This document shows, piece by piece, positions 15,711 to 24,714 of a DNA stretch of 32,009 bases. The stretch comes from an uncultured Reyranella sp. (GTDB lineage Bacteria > Pseudomonadota > Alphaproteobacteria > Reyranellales > Reyranellaceae), in the NCBI GenBank assembly GCA_937919085.1, contig CALFRN010000437.1, positions 1 to 32,009 on the forward strand, in the 5' to 3' direction. Both the position numbers and the translations under genes were made by a program. A model generated the notes under the pieces. It made no database searches and had not been told where the DNA came from. It worked only from the letters and a program-made list of their open reading frames with translations. The first letter of the stretch is position 1; the number at the start of each line of letters is the position of its first letter.

Positions 15711-17044
15711 GCAGCGTTCACCGTTGCCTCGTGCTGGCCGTCGCTGCCGTGCTGGCCTGGCTGCCGGCTGCCGCCGCGGGTGCGGTCGATATCAAGCAGT
15801 TGACCACGCCGCTCGGCATCAAGGTCTGGCTGGTCGAGGACAAGAGCACGCCGGTTGTGGCGCTGTCGTTCTCTTTTGCCGGTGGCACGGCGTCTGACCC
15901 GGCGGGCCAGGCGGGCGTGACCAGCCTGATGGCCGCTCTGCTAACCGACGGTGCCGGCACGCTCGATGCCCAGGCCTTTCTCCGGCGCCAGGAGGAAGTC
16001 GCCGTCTCTCTCGGCTTCAGTGCATCGCTCGACCGGCTGAGCGGTGCGCTTCGTGTCCTTTCCGCCAATCGCGAACAGGGTTTCGAACTGCTGCGTCTGG
16101 CACTTACTCAGCCGCGCTTCGATCCCGAGATGGTTGAACAACGGCGTGCGCAGACGATTTCCCAGCTCAATCAAGCTGAGCAACAGCCACGCTCGGTGGC
16201 TGGGCGAACCTTGATGAAGGCGCTGTTCGCCGGTCATCCCTACGCCGCCGATCCGGAAGGAACCCGCGAGGACCTCAACACACTGACGCCGGACCTGCTC
16301 AAGCGCCGCGCCGCTGTGTTGCTGGTGCGCAGCGGGCTGCTGGTGTCGGCTGTTGGCGACATCGGCGAGGCCGAACTCGCACACCTGCTCGATCACGCCT
16401 TCGGAGACCTCGTCGTTGGAACGGTTCCTCCGCTGCCGCCGGAATGGACCCCACCCACCGCGCCACGCACAATCGTCGTCGAGCGCCCGGTGCCGCAGAG
16501 CACGGCGGTGATGGCCTTGCCCGGTATCGCCCGTGACGATCCCGCATGGTACGCGGCCGTGATCATGAACCACGTTCTGGGCGGCGGTGGCCAGCAATCG
16601 CGACTGTTCAACGAGGTCCGCGAAAAGCGCGGGCTGGCCTATGGCGTGTCGAGCGGGCTGCGCACCTACAAACGGGCCGCCCTATTGGTCCTGTCGACGG
16701 CAAGCGCCAACGAGCGGGTCGGTGAGGCGATCCGCATCGTCCGGGCGGAAATGGCGCGCATGCGCACCGACGGCGTAACCGAGCGTGAGCTCGCCGACGC
16801 CAAGACTTATCTCACGGGCGCACTGGCGCTGTCGCTCGATTCATCGGGGTCGATCGCCGGCCTGCTGCAGTCGCTCCAGGTCGATGGCTTGGACCCCGAA
16901 CACCTGACGCGGCGGGCCGCGCTGATTTCTGCCGTCAAGCTCGAGGACGTTCGCCAGATCGCGCGCCGTCTGCTGCGCGATGAGGCAATGACCACCGTCG
17001 TCGTCGGCAAGCCCGTCGGTGTCGTTTCCGAACCGAAAGAATAG
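15707..17044 (+). CDS. M16-family peptidase-like subunit without HxxEH
   Basis: This 445-residue M16 protein has a Sec signal peptide (VLAVAAVLAWLPAAAAGAVD). Where the active subunit has HFLEH, this one has AGVTSLMAALLTDGAGT, so it cannot bind zinc in the usual way. Its C-terminal half carries NEVREKRGLAYGVSSGL, the R/Y region that binds substrate in M16B partners. It is the expected non-catalytic partner of the preceding peptidase, coupled to it by ATGA. pgi follows after 7 nt. Confidence 0.9.
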   Translation: MSSVHRCLVLAVAAVLAWLPAAAAGAVDIKQLTTPLGIKVWLVEDKSTPVVALSFSFAGGTASDPAGQAGVTSLMAALLTDGAGTLDAQAFLRRQEEVAVSLGFSASLDRLSGALRVLSANREQGFELLRLALTQPRFDPEMVEQRRAQTISQLNQAEQQPRSVAGRTLMKALFAGHPYAADPEGTREDLNTLTPDLLKRRAAVLLVRSGLLVSAVGDIGEAELAHLLDHAFGDLVVGTVPPLPPEWTPPTAPRTIVVERPVPQSTAVMALPGIARDDPAWYAAVIMNHVLGGGGQQSRLFNEVREKRGLAYGVSSGLRTYKRAALLVLSTASANERVGEAIRIVRAEMARMRTDGVTERELADAKTYLTGALALSLDSSGSIAGLLQSLQVDGLDPEHLTRRAALISAVKLEDVRQIARRLLRDEAMTTVVVGKPVGVVSEPKE

Positions 17045-17051
17045 GTGCTGC

Positions 17052-18359
17052 ATGTTCTACCGCCATGCCGTCGATGATGCCCTCGATACCTCCGTCGGTG
17101 CCAAGGGGCTGAGCCGCACGTCGCTCGACCGCGACCTGGAGAGATTGCGGCCGGCACTCGACAAGCTGCGGCAATGGCACAAGGACGGCACCCTGCCGAT
17201 GCTGCGCCTGCCGGCGGCGCGGGACGATCTCGCGGCACTGAAGCCTCACGCCAGGCGGTTCGCCAAGTTCAAGAACGTCGTCGTCGTTGGTTCCGGCGGA
17301 TCGAGTCTCAGCGGCAAGGCGCTGATGGCACTTGGAGACCAAGGGTTCGGGCCGGCCAAGAGGCGGCCCAAGATGTATTTCATGGACAATGTCGATCCCG
17401 CGACATTCACGGAGCTGCTGGCGCGCCTGCCGCTGGCGAAGACCGGATTTCTCGTCATTTCGAAGTCGGGCGGTACTGCCGAGACGCTGACGGCGTTCTT
17501 CACGATCATTGCCGGAATCGAGGCAACGCTCGACAAGGCGATGCTTGCATCCAATGTCATCGTCATCACCGAGGCGGCCGACAATCCGTTGCGGCGGCTG
17601 GCGACGCGTCTCGGCTGCACGATCCTCGAACACGACCCGAAGGTCGGCGGGCGCTACTCGGTGTTTTCGCTGGTCGGCATGCTGCCAGCCCTGATCGCGG
17701 GCATCGATGCGGCGGCCATTCGCGAAGGCGCGGCCAGCGTGCTCGATCCGGTGCTGGCGGCCACCGATCCGGCAGCCCTTGCGCCGGCGATCGGCGCGGC
17801 GCTGTCGGTCGGCCTCGCCAGGGAGCGCGGCATCAACATCACCGTGCTGATGCCCTATGTCGATCGGCTGGATACCTTCGCTTACTGGTACCGCCAGATC
17901 TGGGCCGAGAGTCTCGGCAAGGAAGGCAATGGCACCACGCCGGTGGCTGCCATGGGCACCGTCGATCAGCACAGCCAGGCCCAGCTCTATCTCGGCGGAC
18001 CGGCCGACAAATTCTTCACCCTCGTGATTCAGGACACGGCAGGCCAGGGAACGCCGATTGCGCCGGCGATGCTGGGCGGCGACAAGGCACTCGACTATCT
18101 CGCCGGGCACGGCCTGGGCGATCTCCTGCTCGCCGAGGCCGACGCCACGGCGGCGACCCTGGTCAAGGCCGGCCGGCCGACGCGCGTTATTCGCATCGCC
18201 GCCATTGACGAGCGGGTAATGGGCGCACTGATGATGCATTACGTGCTGGAAACCATATTCGCGGCCGAACTGTGGGGTATTGACGCATTCGATCAACCCG
18301 CCGTCGAGGATGCCAAGGTCCTTACCCGCCAGTATCTTTCCGCAAGGCGGCAGACGTAA
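17052..18359 (+). CDS. pgi: Glucose-6-phosphate isomerase
   Basis: This enzyme interconverts glucose-6-phosphate and fructose-6-phosphate. The 435-residue protein has the two SIS-type sugar-phosphate motifs (VVVGSGGSSLSGKAL and ISKSGGTAET), GGRYSVFSLVGMLPAL, the catalytic-Glu region WAESLGKEGNGTTP, and GTVDQHSQAQLYLGGP. It is shorter than the ~550-residue enterobacterial enzyme, consistent with the compact PGI branch. The start is the ATG at 17052; the in-frame upstream start at 17019 lies inside the M16 gene. Confidence 0.92.
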   Translation: MFYRHAVDDALDTSVGAKGLSRTSLDRDLERLRPALDKLRQWHKDGTLPMLRLPAARDDLAALKPHARRFAKFKNVVVVGSGGSSLSGKALMALGDQGFGPAKRRPKMYFMDNVDPATFTELLARLPLAKTGFLVISKSGGTAETLTAFFTIIAGIEATLDKAMLASNVIVITEAADNPLRRLATRLGCTILEHDPKVGGRYSVFSLVGMLPALIAGIDAAAIREGAASVLDPVLAATDPAALAPAIGAALSVGLARERGINITVLMPYVDRLDTFAYWYRQIWAESLGKEGNGTTPVAAMGTVDQHSQAQLYLGGPADKFFTLVIQDTAGQGTPIAPAMLGGDKALDYLAGHGLGDLLLAEADATAATLVKAGRPTRVIRIAAIDERVMGALMMHYVLETIFAAELWGIDAFDQPAVEDAKVLTRQYLSARRQT

Positions 18360-18371
18360 ACTCGGCGCCCG

Positions 18372-20186
18372 ATGAGTGCGCGCCTCCTCCGTCGTCTTCC
18401 CACAACCCTGGTGAATCGCATCGCCGCGGGCGAGGTCGTCGAGCGCCCGGCAAGCGCGGTGAAGGAACTGGTCGAAAATGCCATCGATGCCGGTGCTCAC
18501 CGGATTGCCGTCACCCTGAAGGAGGGTGGCCGCACCTTTATTTCGGTGGCCGACGACGGCATGGGCATGACCGCAGACGAACTTCAGCTCGCGGTTGAAC
18601 GCCACTGCACTTCCAAGTTGCCGGACGATGAACTGACCGACATCCGTACCCTTGGCTTTCGCGGCGAGGCGCTTCCCTCGATCGCCTCGGTCAGCCGCTT
18701 TGCCATCATGTCGCGGCCGGCGGGCGCCGACACCGCGTGGAGTCTGGAGATCGATGGTGGGGCGAAAGGTGAGCCACGGCCCGCGGCGCATCCGCCGGGA
18801 ACGAGGGTCGAAGTGCGCGATCTCTTCTTTGCCACGCCGGCGCGGCTCAAGTTTCTGAAGGAGCCGCGCACCGAGTCGAGCCACGTCGCCGATGCCATGC
18901 GCCGACTGGCGATGGCCCATCCGTCGATCGCCATTAGGCTGGAAAGCGAGGGGCGCGCCCTGATCGATCTGGCTGCGGCCCCGCCGTCGCTGCTCGAAAA
19001 CGGAGACGCCGCCCGCCTTTCCCGGCTGGGCGCCATCATGGGCCGTGAGTTCGCCGACAATGCGCTTGCCATTGACGCCAACCGCGAGGGCTTCCGGCTG
19101 ACCGGCTTCGCCGGCCTGCCGACGCTCAACCGGCCGACCGGCCAACACCAGTACCTGTTCGTCAACGGCCGGCCGGTGCGCGACAAACTGCTGGCGGGGG
19201 CGGTGCGCGGTGCCTACCAGGATTTCCTGGCGCGCGACCGCCATCCCATGGTGGCGTTATTCCTCGAAGCGCCGCCCGAGATGGTCGACGTCAACGTCCA
19301 CCCCGCCAAGACCGAAGTCCGCTTCCGCGACGCCGGCATCGTGCGCGGCCTGATCGTGGGTGCGCTGCGCACCGCACTTGCCGCCGCCGGTCACCGCGCC
19401 AGCACCACGGTGTCCGATGCCGCGCTGGGGGCGTTCCGGCCGCACACCGGACATGCCAACGCCCTGCCGCTCGGCAGCGGTGGCGGGTCGTTCATGCCGC
19501 GCGGCCTCGCCGAAGCCGCGGCGCAGTTCATGGCACCGCTCGATGGACTTTCGGCGCGCGTCGAGATGCCGGCCGATTCACCCGGGGTCGGGATCGCCAA
19601 CGGCAACTATCCCTTGGGCGTTGCGCGGGCCCAATTGCATGAGACCTACATCGTGGCCCAGACCGATCAGGGCGTGGTCATTGTCGACCAGCATGCCGCG
19701 CATGAGCGGCTGGTGCACGAACGCCTGAAGAACCAGCTCGAGACCGACGGTGTGAAGCGCCAGGCGCTGCTGCTGCCCGAGGTGGTGGAACTGGGCGAGG
19801 ACGGTGCGCGAAGGCTCGCTGCCCGGCAGGCCGAGCTGGCCGAGATGGGTCTGGTGCTGGAGCCTTTTGGCCTGGGCGCCGTGGTGGTGCGCGAGACGCC
19901 GGCCGTGCTGGGCGAGGTCGACCTCCAGGGGCTGGTGCGGGATCTAGCCGACGAACTGGCGGAGATGGGAGAGCATCTCGCGCTGAAGGAAAAGGTCGAG
20001 CAGGTGTGCGGCACGCTTGCCTGCCATACCTCGGTGCGCGCCGGACGACGGCTCACCGTCGATGAAATGAACGCACTGCTGCGCCAGATGGAGGCAACGC
20101 CGCATTCGGGGCAGTGCAACCATGGCCGTCCGACCTATGTCGAACTCAAACTGGCCGACATCGAGCGGCTGTTCGGAAGACGATGA
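18372..20186 (+). CDS. mutL: DNA mismatch repair protein MutL
   Basis: MutL links MutS mismatch recognition to strand incision. The 604-residue protein has the GHKL ATPase motifs in order: [30 protein letters not shown] and [19 protein letters not shown]. The C-terminal dimerisation domain has [13 protein letters not shown], which fits the DQHA-x2-E-x4-E endonuclease motif, plus [12 protein letters not shown] and QCNHGRPT. It is therefore of the nuclease-active type found in bacteria without MutH. The linker (about 350-430) is Gly/Ala-rich. It ends in an ATGA overlap with a small secreted protein gene. Confidence 0.96.
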   Translation: MSARLLRRLPTTLVNRIAAGEVVERPASAVKELVENAIDAGAHRIAVTLKEGGRTFISVADDGMGMTADELQLAVERHCTSKLPDDELTDIRTLGFRGEALPSIASVSRFAIMSRPAGADTAWSLEIDGGAKGEPRPAAHPPGTRVEVRDLFFATPARLKFLKEPRTESSHVADAMRRLAMAHPSIAIRLESEGRALIDLAAAPPSLLENGDAARLSRLGAIMGREFADNALAIDANREGFRLTGFAGLPTLNRPTGQHQYLFVNGRPVRDKLLAGAVRGAYQDFLARDRHPMVALFLEAPPEMVDVNVHPAKTEVRFRDAGIVRGLIVGALRTALAAAGHRASTTVSDAALGAFRPHTGHANALPLGSGGGSFMPRGLAEAAAQFMAPLDGLSARVEMPADSPGVGIANGNYPLGVARAQLHETYIVAQTDQGVVIVDQHAAHERLVHERLKNQLETDGVKRQALLLPEVVELGEDGARRLAARQAELAEMGLVLEPFGLGAVVVRETPAVLGEVDLQGLVRDLADELAEMGEHLALKEKVEQVCGTLACHTSVRAGRRLTVDEMNALLRQMEATPHSGQCNHGRPTYVELKLADIERLFGRR

Positions 20187-20644
20187 AGCGATTTCTGCCG
20201 CTGTTGCTGGTTCTGGTTCTTGGCCATCCGGGAGAGGCCCCGGCGCAGACCCGCGCGACTGCGCCGCCCGGTACGCCTACGCCGGCACGGGTCTCCGCCC
20301 TCGACGGTGAATGGCGAGGCACCAGCGACGGCGGTTCATGCAATGCGCCGCTCGAGTATGCGCTCACCATCGAATACGGTTTCGTCGACGGCACCGCCTA
20401 CGATGCAACGGCGCGCGGCCCGGTTCCCAACACGACCAGGGCGACGCCGCCGGAGCCGACGCCCAGCCTGTGGCAGATCCACGGCGTCGCCAAGGATTCC
20501 GGCCAGTTCTCCCTGATTGCGGTCGCCTCGGTAAAGGGCAGGAGCCACCGCGACGGTAAGCTTTCGGCCCGCAGCGACGGAGGCAGCCTCGTCATCAGCG
20601 AAACCGGCGGATGTCGCCGCACCGCGCGACTGGCCAAAGGCTGA
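20183..20644 (+). CDS. Small secreted protein of unknown function
   Basis: This 153-residue protein starts at the ATG at 20183 that overlaps the mutL stop. A signal peptide ([22 protein letters not shown]) with an APAQ cleavage region is followed by a Pro/Thr-rich linker and a β-rich domain beginning [20 protein letters not shown], with a late Cys in [11 protein letters not shown]. The two cysteines could form a periplasmic disulfide. I do not recognise a family; the LDGEWRG opening resembles small lipocalin-like or β-barrel periplasmic domains, but this is weak. The ORF-track start at 20114 lies inside mutL and is rejected. Confidence 0.75.
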   Translation: MKRFLPLLLVLVLGHPGEAPAQTRATAPPGTPTPARVSALDGEWRGTSDGGSCNAPLEYALTIEYGFVDGTAYDATARGPVPNTTRATPPEPTPSLWQIHGVAKDSGQFSLIAVASVKGRSHRDGKLSARSDGGSLVISETGGCRRTARLAKG

Positions 20645-20661
20645 GCTTCCGAGGCCGCGGC

Positions 20662-21288
20662 TTAATCGAATACCGCCTCGATCCGTTCCTCGCGGCCGGC
20701 GAGCAGGCGAAAGAAGGCATCCTGCGGCTTTTCCAGCACGAACATGGCCCGTGCATCGAGGCCGAGGTTGAGGCCGCGCACGACGGCGCCGCTGACGCCA
20801 TGACTGACAATCACCGTGCGGGTCCGCGACGCCGCGACCTCGGCCAGCATCGCAGCCGAGCGTTGGCTGAGTTCGAAATGTGCCTCGCCGCCGGGCGGCA
20901 CGAAGCCCTGCGGATCGGCCCGCCACAGGGCAAGCGCGTTGGGCCGGTTCGCCTCGATTTCGGCCCAGGTGAAGCCTTCCCATTCGCCATAGCCGAGTTC
21001 GGCCAGACGCGGATCTTCGCGCCATTCGGCTGGATCGAGGCCCAGTTCGCGGCCGACAATCTCCGATGTCTCTCGCGTGCGCCCGAGCGGGCTGCGCAGG
21101 AACAGCGTCCGGCCCGGTTCGCGCGCAAGCTCGGCCCGGAGGGCGCGGCCCATGGCGACGGCCTGCGACCGGCCGCGTTCGGTCAGCGGCGAATTCCTGG
21201 TACCCTGCATGCGCCGCTCGGTGTTCCATGCCGTCTCGCCGTGGCGCAGCATGTAGAGCGGAACGACAAGTCCGGTCGCCGCCGTCAT
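20662..21288 (-). CDS. Histidine phosphatase (phosphoglycerate mutase-like)
   Basis: This 208-residue member of the histidine phosphatase superfamily has the catalytic RHG motif in LYMLRHGETAWNTERRMQG, downstream FLRSPLGRTRET with the second arginine, the acidic ELGYGEWEG, and the second catalytic His in TVIVSHGVSG. It is probably a broad phosphatase of the GpmB/CobC type rather than glycolytic mutase; the substrate is unknown. It is the last gene of a coupled minus-strand group, overlapping rsmD by ATGA, and is convergent with the mutL group. Confidence 0.9.
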   Translation of the reverse strand: MTAATGLVVPLYMLRHGETAWNTERRMQGTRNSPLTERGRSQAVAMGRALRAELAREPGRTLFLRSPLGRTRETSEIVGRELGLDPAEWREDPRLAELGYGEWEGFTWAEIEANRPNALALWRADPQGFVPPGGEAHFELSQRSAAMLAEVAASRTRTVIVSHGVSGAVVRGLNLGLDARAMFVLEKPQDAFFRLLAGREERIEAVFD

Positions 21289-21851
21289 GTGCGGCGCAGG
21301 ATCACGATCTTGGCAGCCCCATAGCGGCGCTCGTCGATCGAATCGAAACCCTGGGGCGGCACGATATCCTCGTTGTGGGCGAGTTCGACCGTGACGATTG
21401 CCTCCGGTGCCAGCCAGCCGGCGTCGGCCAGGGCCGAAAGGGCTGAGGCGGCTTGTCCGGATCGGTAAGGGGGGTCGAGAAAGACGAGGTCGCAGGGATC
21501 CCGCGCCGGCGGCGGGCGCGTGGCGTCGGCTCGCACCACCTTGGCTGCACCGACCTCGTCCAGTTTGCGCAGGTTCTCGCCGATCAGCCTGATCGAGGCC
21601 GCATCATTGTCGAGGAAGGTGGCGTGCGACGCGCCACGCGACAGCGCCTCCAGCCCCAGCGCGCCCGAGCCTGCGAAGGCGTCGAGCACGCGGGCGTCGA
21701 TCAGCGGCGAGGTGCCGTCTTCGTGCCATTTCGCATGGGCAAGAATGTTGAACAGTGCCTCGCGCGTGCGGCTCGAGGTCGGACGGACCTTCAGGCCCTC
21801 CGGGGCGTCGAGCGCGCGCCCGCGATGCCTGCCGCCGACGATCTTCAGCAT
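21285..21851 (-). CDS. rsmD: 16S rRNA (guanine966-N2)-methyltransferase
   Basis: RsmD methylates G966 of 16S rRNA. The 188-residue protein opens LKIVGGRHRGRALDAP, typical of the family, followed by RPTSSRTREALFNIL, the SAM-binding DAFAGSGALGLEALSRGA, and the catalytic motif LVFLDPPY. Length fits. It overlaps the upstream pseudouridine synthase stop by one base (TGATG) and the downstream phosphatase by ATGA, so the three are translationally coupled. Confidence 0.94.
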   Translation of the reverse strand: MLKIVGGRHRGRALDAPEGLKVRPTSSRTREALFNILAHAKWHEDGTSPLIDARVLDAFAGSGALGLEALSRGASHATFLDNDAASIRLIGENLRKLDEVGAAKVVRADATRPPPARDPCDLVFLDPPYRSGQAASALSALADAGWLAPEAIVTVELAHNEDIVPPQGFDSIDERRYGAAKIVILRRT

Positions 21852-22639
21852 CAGCGGCGTCCGCTCTTGTGGTGTGCCGCGCGGGCCTTGGGCCGCGCCC
21901 AGCCTTCCTTGCGCGGCGGGCGCTTCACGCCCAGCAGGCTGTCCATCGCCTGGGCCGGAATCTCGTCGACATGGCAGCTCTCGAGTTCACCGAGATGAAA
22001 CGGTCCGAAGGCCACGCGGATCAGCCGCATCACTGGCAGGTCGAGATGGGCGAGGACGCGGCGGACTTCGCGGTTCTTGCCCTCGCCCAGCGCAATGTCG
22101 ATCCAGGCGTTCGAGCGCTGCTGGCGGTCCAGCTTTGCCTCGATGGCGCCGTAGCGCACACCTTCGATGGTCACACCCCCGGCGAGCGCCGCCAGGCGCG
22201 TCTCATCGACCGCACCATGCACACGGGCGCGGTAGCGTCGTGTCCAGCCGTTGGCCGGCAGTTCCAGCCTGCGGGCAAGTCCGCCGTCGTTGGTGAGCAG
22301 CAGCAGACCTTCGGACATGAAATCGAGGCGGCCGACGGTGACAACGCGCGGCATGCCCTTGGGCAGGGAGTCGAAGATCGTGCGGCGCCCTTCGGGATCG
22401 CGCGCCGTGACCATCTCGCTCGGCGGTTTGTGGTAGCGCCACAATCTCGCCCGGTCAGCCTGGGGCAACGGCTTGCCGTCGACCTCGATCACGCTCGCGT
22501 CGGTGACGGTGAAGGCGGGCGAGGCGAGGATCGTGCCGTCGACCTTCACCCGGCCGGCTTCGATCCAGCGCTCGGCGTCGCGCCGCGAGCACATGCCGGC
22601 GCGCGCCAGCCGCTTGGCAATCCGCTCCGGTTCACTCAC
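21851..22639 (-). CDS. RsuA/RluB-family rRNA pseudouridine synthase
   Basis: This 262-residue protein has an N-terminal S4 RNA-binding domain (RIAKRLARAGMCSRRDAERWIEAGRVKVDG) and a catalytic domain with VGRLDFMSEGLLLLTNDG containing the catalytic Asp, then GKNREVRRVL. The start is GTG at 22639 (VSEPERIAKRL), overlapping the preceding stop as GTGA; the track start at 22714 lies inside the upstream gene. The C-terminal ~35 residues are Lys/Arg-rich (RPPRKEGWARPKARAAHHK), likely extra RNA contact. RluB (23S U2605) is the commonest role in this context, but RsuA or RluE cannot be excluded. Confidence 0.9.
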   Translation of the reverse strand: MSEPERIAKRLARAGMCSRRDAERWIEAGRVKVDGTILASPAFTVTDASVIEVDGKPLPQADRARLWRYHKPPSEMVTARDPEGRRTIFDSLPKGMPRVVTVGRLDFMSEGLLLLTNDGGLARRLELPANGWTRRYRARVHGAVDETRLAALAGGVTIEGVRYGAIEAKLDRQQRSNAWIDIALGEGKNREVRRVLAHLDLPVMRLIRVAFGPFHLGELESCHVDEIPAQAMDSLLGVKRPPRKEGWARPKARAAHHKSGRR

Positions 22640-23352
22640 TTGGCGGCCGCCGCTCCCAGGAAGGCGCGGAACAGCTTCGCGTCGCCCTCGGAGATCAGGA
22701 ATTCCGGATGCCACTGCACGCCGATGCAGAATCGGTAGCGCGGCGCTTCGATGCCCTCGATGACGCCGTCGGGTGCGGTGGCGTTGACTACGATGCCGTC
22801 GGGTTCATCGGCCGCCGCTTGGTGATGGGCGCTGTTCACCGGCAATTCATCGGTGCCGACGATCTGGTGCAGGCGGGTGCCGTGCGCCACCTTGACCAGA
22901 TGGCCCGGCTGGTCGCGCGGGTTGGGCTGCTCGTGGGCCAGCGCTTCGGAAACCGAATCGGGAATGTGCTGGATCAGGGTGCCGCCCAGCACGACATGCA
23001 AGAGCTGTTGGCCGCCGCAGATCCCCAGCACCGGCTTGTCCTGGGCGAGCGCGCCCTGTGTGACGGCGAATTCGAAGGCGGTCCGGCGGTCCTTGGTGAT
23101 GACCGTGGCATGGCGCGATCCGCCGCCATAGTAGGAGGGATCGACGTCGAAGGCGCCGCCGGTCACCACCAGCGCATCGATACGGTCGAGATAGTCGGCG
23201 ACGCGGTCGGGCTCGTGCGGCAGGGCCACGGCCAGACCGCCCGCGGCGTCGATCGCGTCGAGGTAGTTCTGGCGCAGCGCATACCAGGGGAACTTGGAAT
23301 AACCGCCGGGCTTTTCAGCATCCAGGGTCACTCCGATCAGGGGACGGGGCAT
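22636..23352 (-). CDS. Class-I glutamine amidotransferase-like hydrolase (peptidase C26, PuuD-like)
   Basis: This 238-residue C26-type amidase has the nucleophile elbow LGICGGQQLLHVVLGGTL, the C-terminal IEAPRYRFCIGVQWHPEF with the catalytic His, and an N-terminal PLIGVTLDAE start as in γ-glutamyl-γ-aminobutyrate hydrolases. Such enzymes release glutamate from γ-glutamylated amines, as in putrescine catabolism. None of the other puu genes is nearby and the gene is coupled to rRNA-modification genes, so the physiological substrate is uncertain. Confidence 0.88.
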   Translation of the reverse strand: MPRPLIGVTLDAEKPGGYSKFPWYALRQNYLDAIDAAGGLAVALPHEPDRVADYLDRIDALVVTGGAFDVDPSYYGGGSRHATVITKDRRTAFEFAVTQGALAQDKPVLGICGGQQLLHVVLGGTLIQHIPDSVSEALAHEQPNPRDQPGHLVKVAHGTRLHQIVGTDELPVNSAHHQAAADEPDGIVVNATAPDGVIEGIEAPRYRFCIGVQWHPEFLISEGDAKLFRAFLGAAAAK

Positions 23353-23397
23353 GGGGTGAGGATAGCATATTCCCGTGCGGCGCGGGCGAAGGAGTCC

Positions 23398-23440
23398 TCC
23401 TCATCCTGAGGCACCGCGCGCCGGCGCCCCAGGATGAGGA
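23398..23440. repeat. Short palindromic repeat, CCTCATCCTGAGG type
   Basis: Perfect 11-bp arms TCCTCATCCTG (23398-23408) and CAGGATGAGGA (23430-23440) flank a 21-nt GC-rich loop. The CCTCAtCCTGAGG core recurs in the larger element at 28903-29034, so it is a member of a dispersed family. It lies between an acyl-CoA dehydrogenase stop and the next gene start, and as RNA could act as a stem-loop without a U-tail. Confidence 0.75.
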
Positions 23441-23448
23441 TTGTGGTG

Positions 23449-24714
23449 TTACGACGAGGACGCCGTGATGTTCCGCGGCACGTCCTTGAACGGTTTGACG
23501 GTGTCGACGCTGGGCTCCTTGGGCATCTTGAGGACGCGCTCGGAGATGATGTTGCGCTGGATCTCGTCGGTGCCACCAGCGATCGAGGTCGCCGGCACCG
23601 AGATCAGGATCTCGGCGATCACGCCGTCCATCGGGCTGTCGGCGCCGCTCAAGAGGGCATCGGAGCCAGTGATATAGGTATGCACCCGCGCCGCCTGACG
23701 GGCGACGTGGCTCGACACCAGCTTGCCCAGCGAGCCCTCGGGACCCTGCGGCTTGCCCTGGTCCTGCGCCGCCCGGGCACGCCGCGCCGTCCATTCCGCC
23801 GCCTTCGACAGGCTCAAGAGCTTGGCGATCTCCTGGCGGATGACGGGATCGGCGATCTTGCCGGTCTCGCGGGCGCGCTGCATCACCAGGTCGACGCGGC
23901 CGGCGCGCTGCGGATACCACTTGTAGGGCTCCATCGTGGTCGCGATCTCGGCGCGTTCTTCCTCGTAGATGCGGCCCTTGGCGGTGGACGCGGTCGCCCA
24001 GCTCCTGAGGCCATCGGCGCCGCGCCGTTCGTGCATCAGGGTCGTGGTCGCCACCGTCCAGCCGTCGCCCACGTCGGAGACCAGGAATTCCGGCTCGACG
24101 ATGGCGTCGGTGAAGAACACCTGGTTGAACGAGGCGTGGTTGTTCATCTGCTTCAGCGGATGGACCTGAACACCCGGCTGCTTCATGTCGAGGACGAAGT
24201 AGGCCAGCCCCTTGTGCTTGGGCACGTCCCAGTTGGCGCGCGCCAGCAGCAGGCCCCAATGCGCCTTGTGCGCCGACGTGGTCCACACCTTCTGGCCGTT
24301 GATCACCCACTTGTTGCCCTGCCGGTCGGCGCGCGTGACTGCACCTGCCATGTCCGAGCCGCTGCCCGGCTCGCTGAACAGCTGGCACCAGGTGTCCTCG
24401 CCGGTCAGGACCCGCTTGAGGAACTTCTCCTTATGCAGGTCGGTGCCGTGGTCGAGGATGGTCGCGGCGGCCAGCGTGCGGATGCCGGCCTTGGCGACGC
24501 CGACGGCACCGATGCGGGCAAATTCCTCGTCGACCACCGAATTGAACTTCACCGGCAGGCCGCGGCCGTACCATTGCTTGGGCCAGTGCGGCGCACCCCA
24601 GCCCGATTCGCAGAGCTTCAGGCGCCATTCCACCAGGCCGAATCCGGGGTTCCAGTTGGCTTCCAGCCAGGCACGGACTTCGGCGCGGACCGAGTCTTCG
24701 GTGGGTTCGCTCAT
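23449..24714 (-). CDS. Acyl-CoA dehydrogenase (subunit 2 of a coupled pair)
   Basis: This 421-residue FAD enzyme oxidises an acyl-CoA to its enoyl-CoA. It shows QLFSEPGSGSDMAGAVTRADRQGNKWVINGQKVWTTSAHKA, the central FAD/substrate region, and the C-terminal GGTDEIQRNIISERVLKMP. The start is the ATG at 24714 (MSEPTEDSVRAEVRAWLEANW), overlapping the stop of the preceding dehydrogenase gene as ATGA; the track start at 24804 is inside that gene. Tandem, translationally coupled dehydrogenases of this kind often form α2β2 heterotetramers, as in steroid side-chain degradation. The substrate here is unknown. Confidence 0.9.
   Translation of the reverse strand: MSEPTEDSVRAEVRAWLEANWNPGFGLVEWRLKLCESGWGAPHWPKQWYGRGLPVKFNSVVDEEFARIGAVGVAKAGIRTLAAATILDHGTDLHKEKFLKRVLTGEDTWCQLFSEPGSGSDMAGAVTRADRQGNKWVINGQKVWTTSAHKAHWGLLLARANWDVPKHKGLAYFVLDMKQPGVQVHPLKQMNNHASFNQVFFTDAIVEPEFLVSDVGDGWTVATTTLMHERRGADGLRSWATASTAKGRIYEEERAEIATTMEPYKWYPQRAGRVDLVMQRARETGKIADPVIRQEIAKLLSLSKAAEWTARRARAAQDQGKPQGPEGSLGKLVSSHVARQAARVHTYITGSDALLSGADSPMDGVIAEILISVPATSIAGGTDEIQRNIISERVLKMPKEPSVDTVKPFKDVPRNITASSS

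Noticed and set aside
16935-19244. 769-residue minus-strand ORF
   Set aside because: It is antisense to pgi and mutL, is rich in Arg/Gly/Asp as expected for a GC-rich shadow frame, and has no domain motifs.
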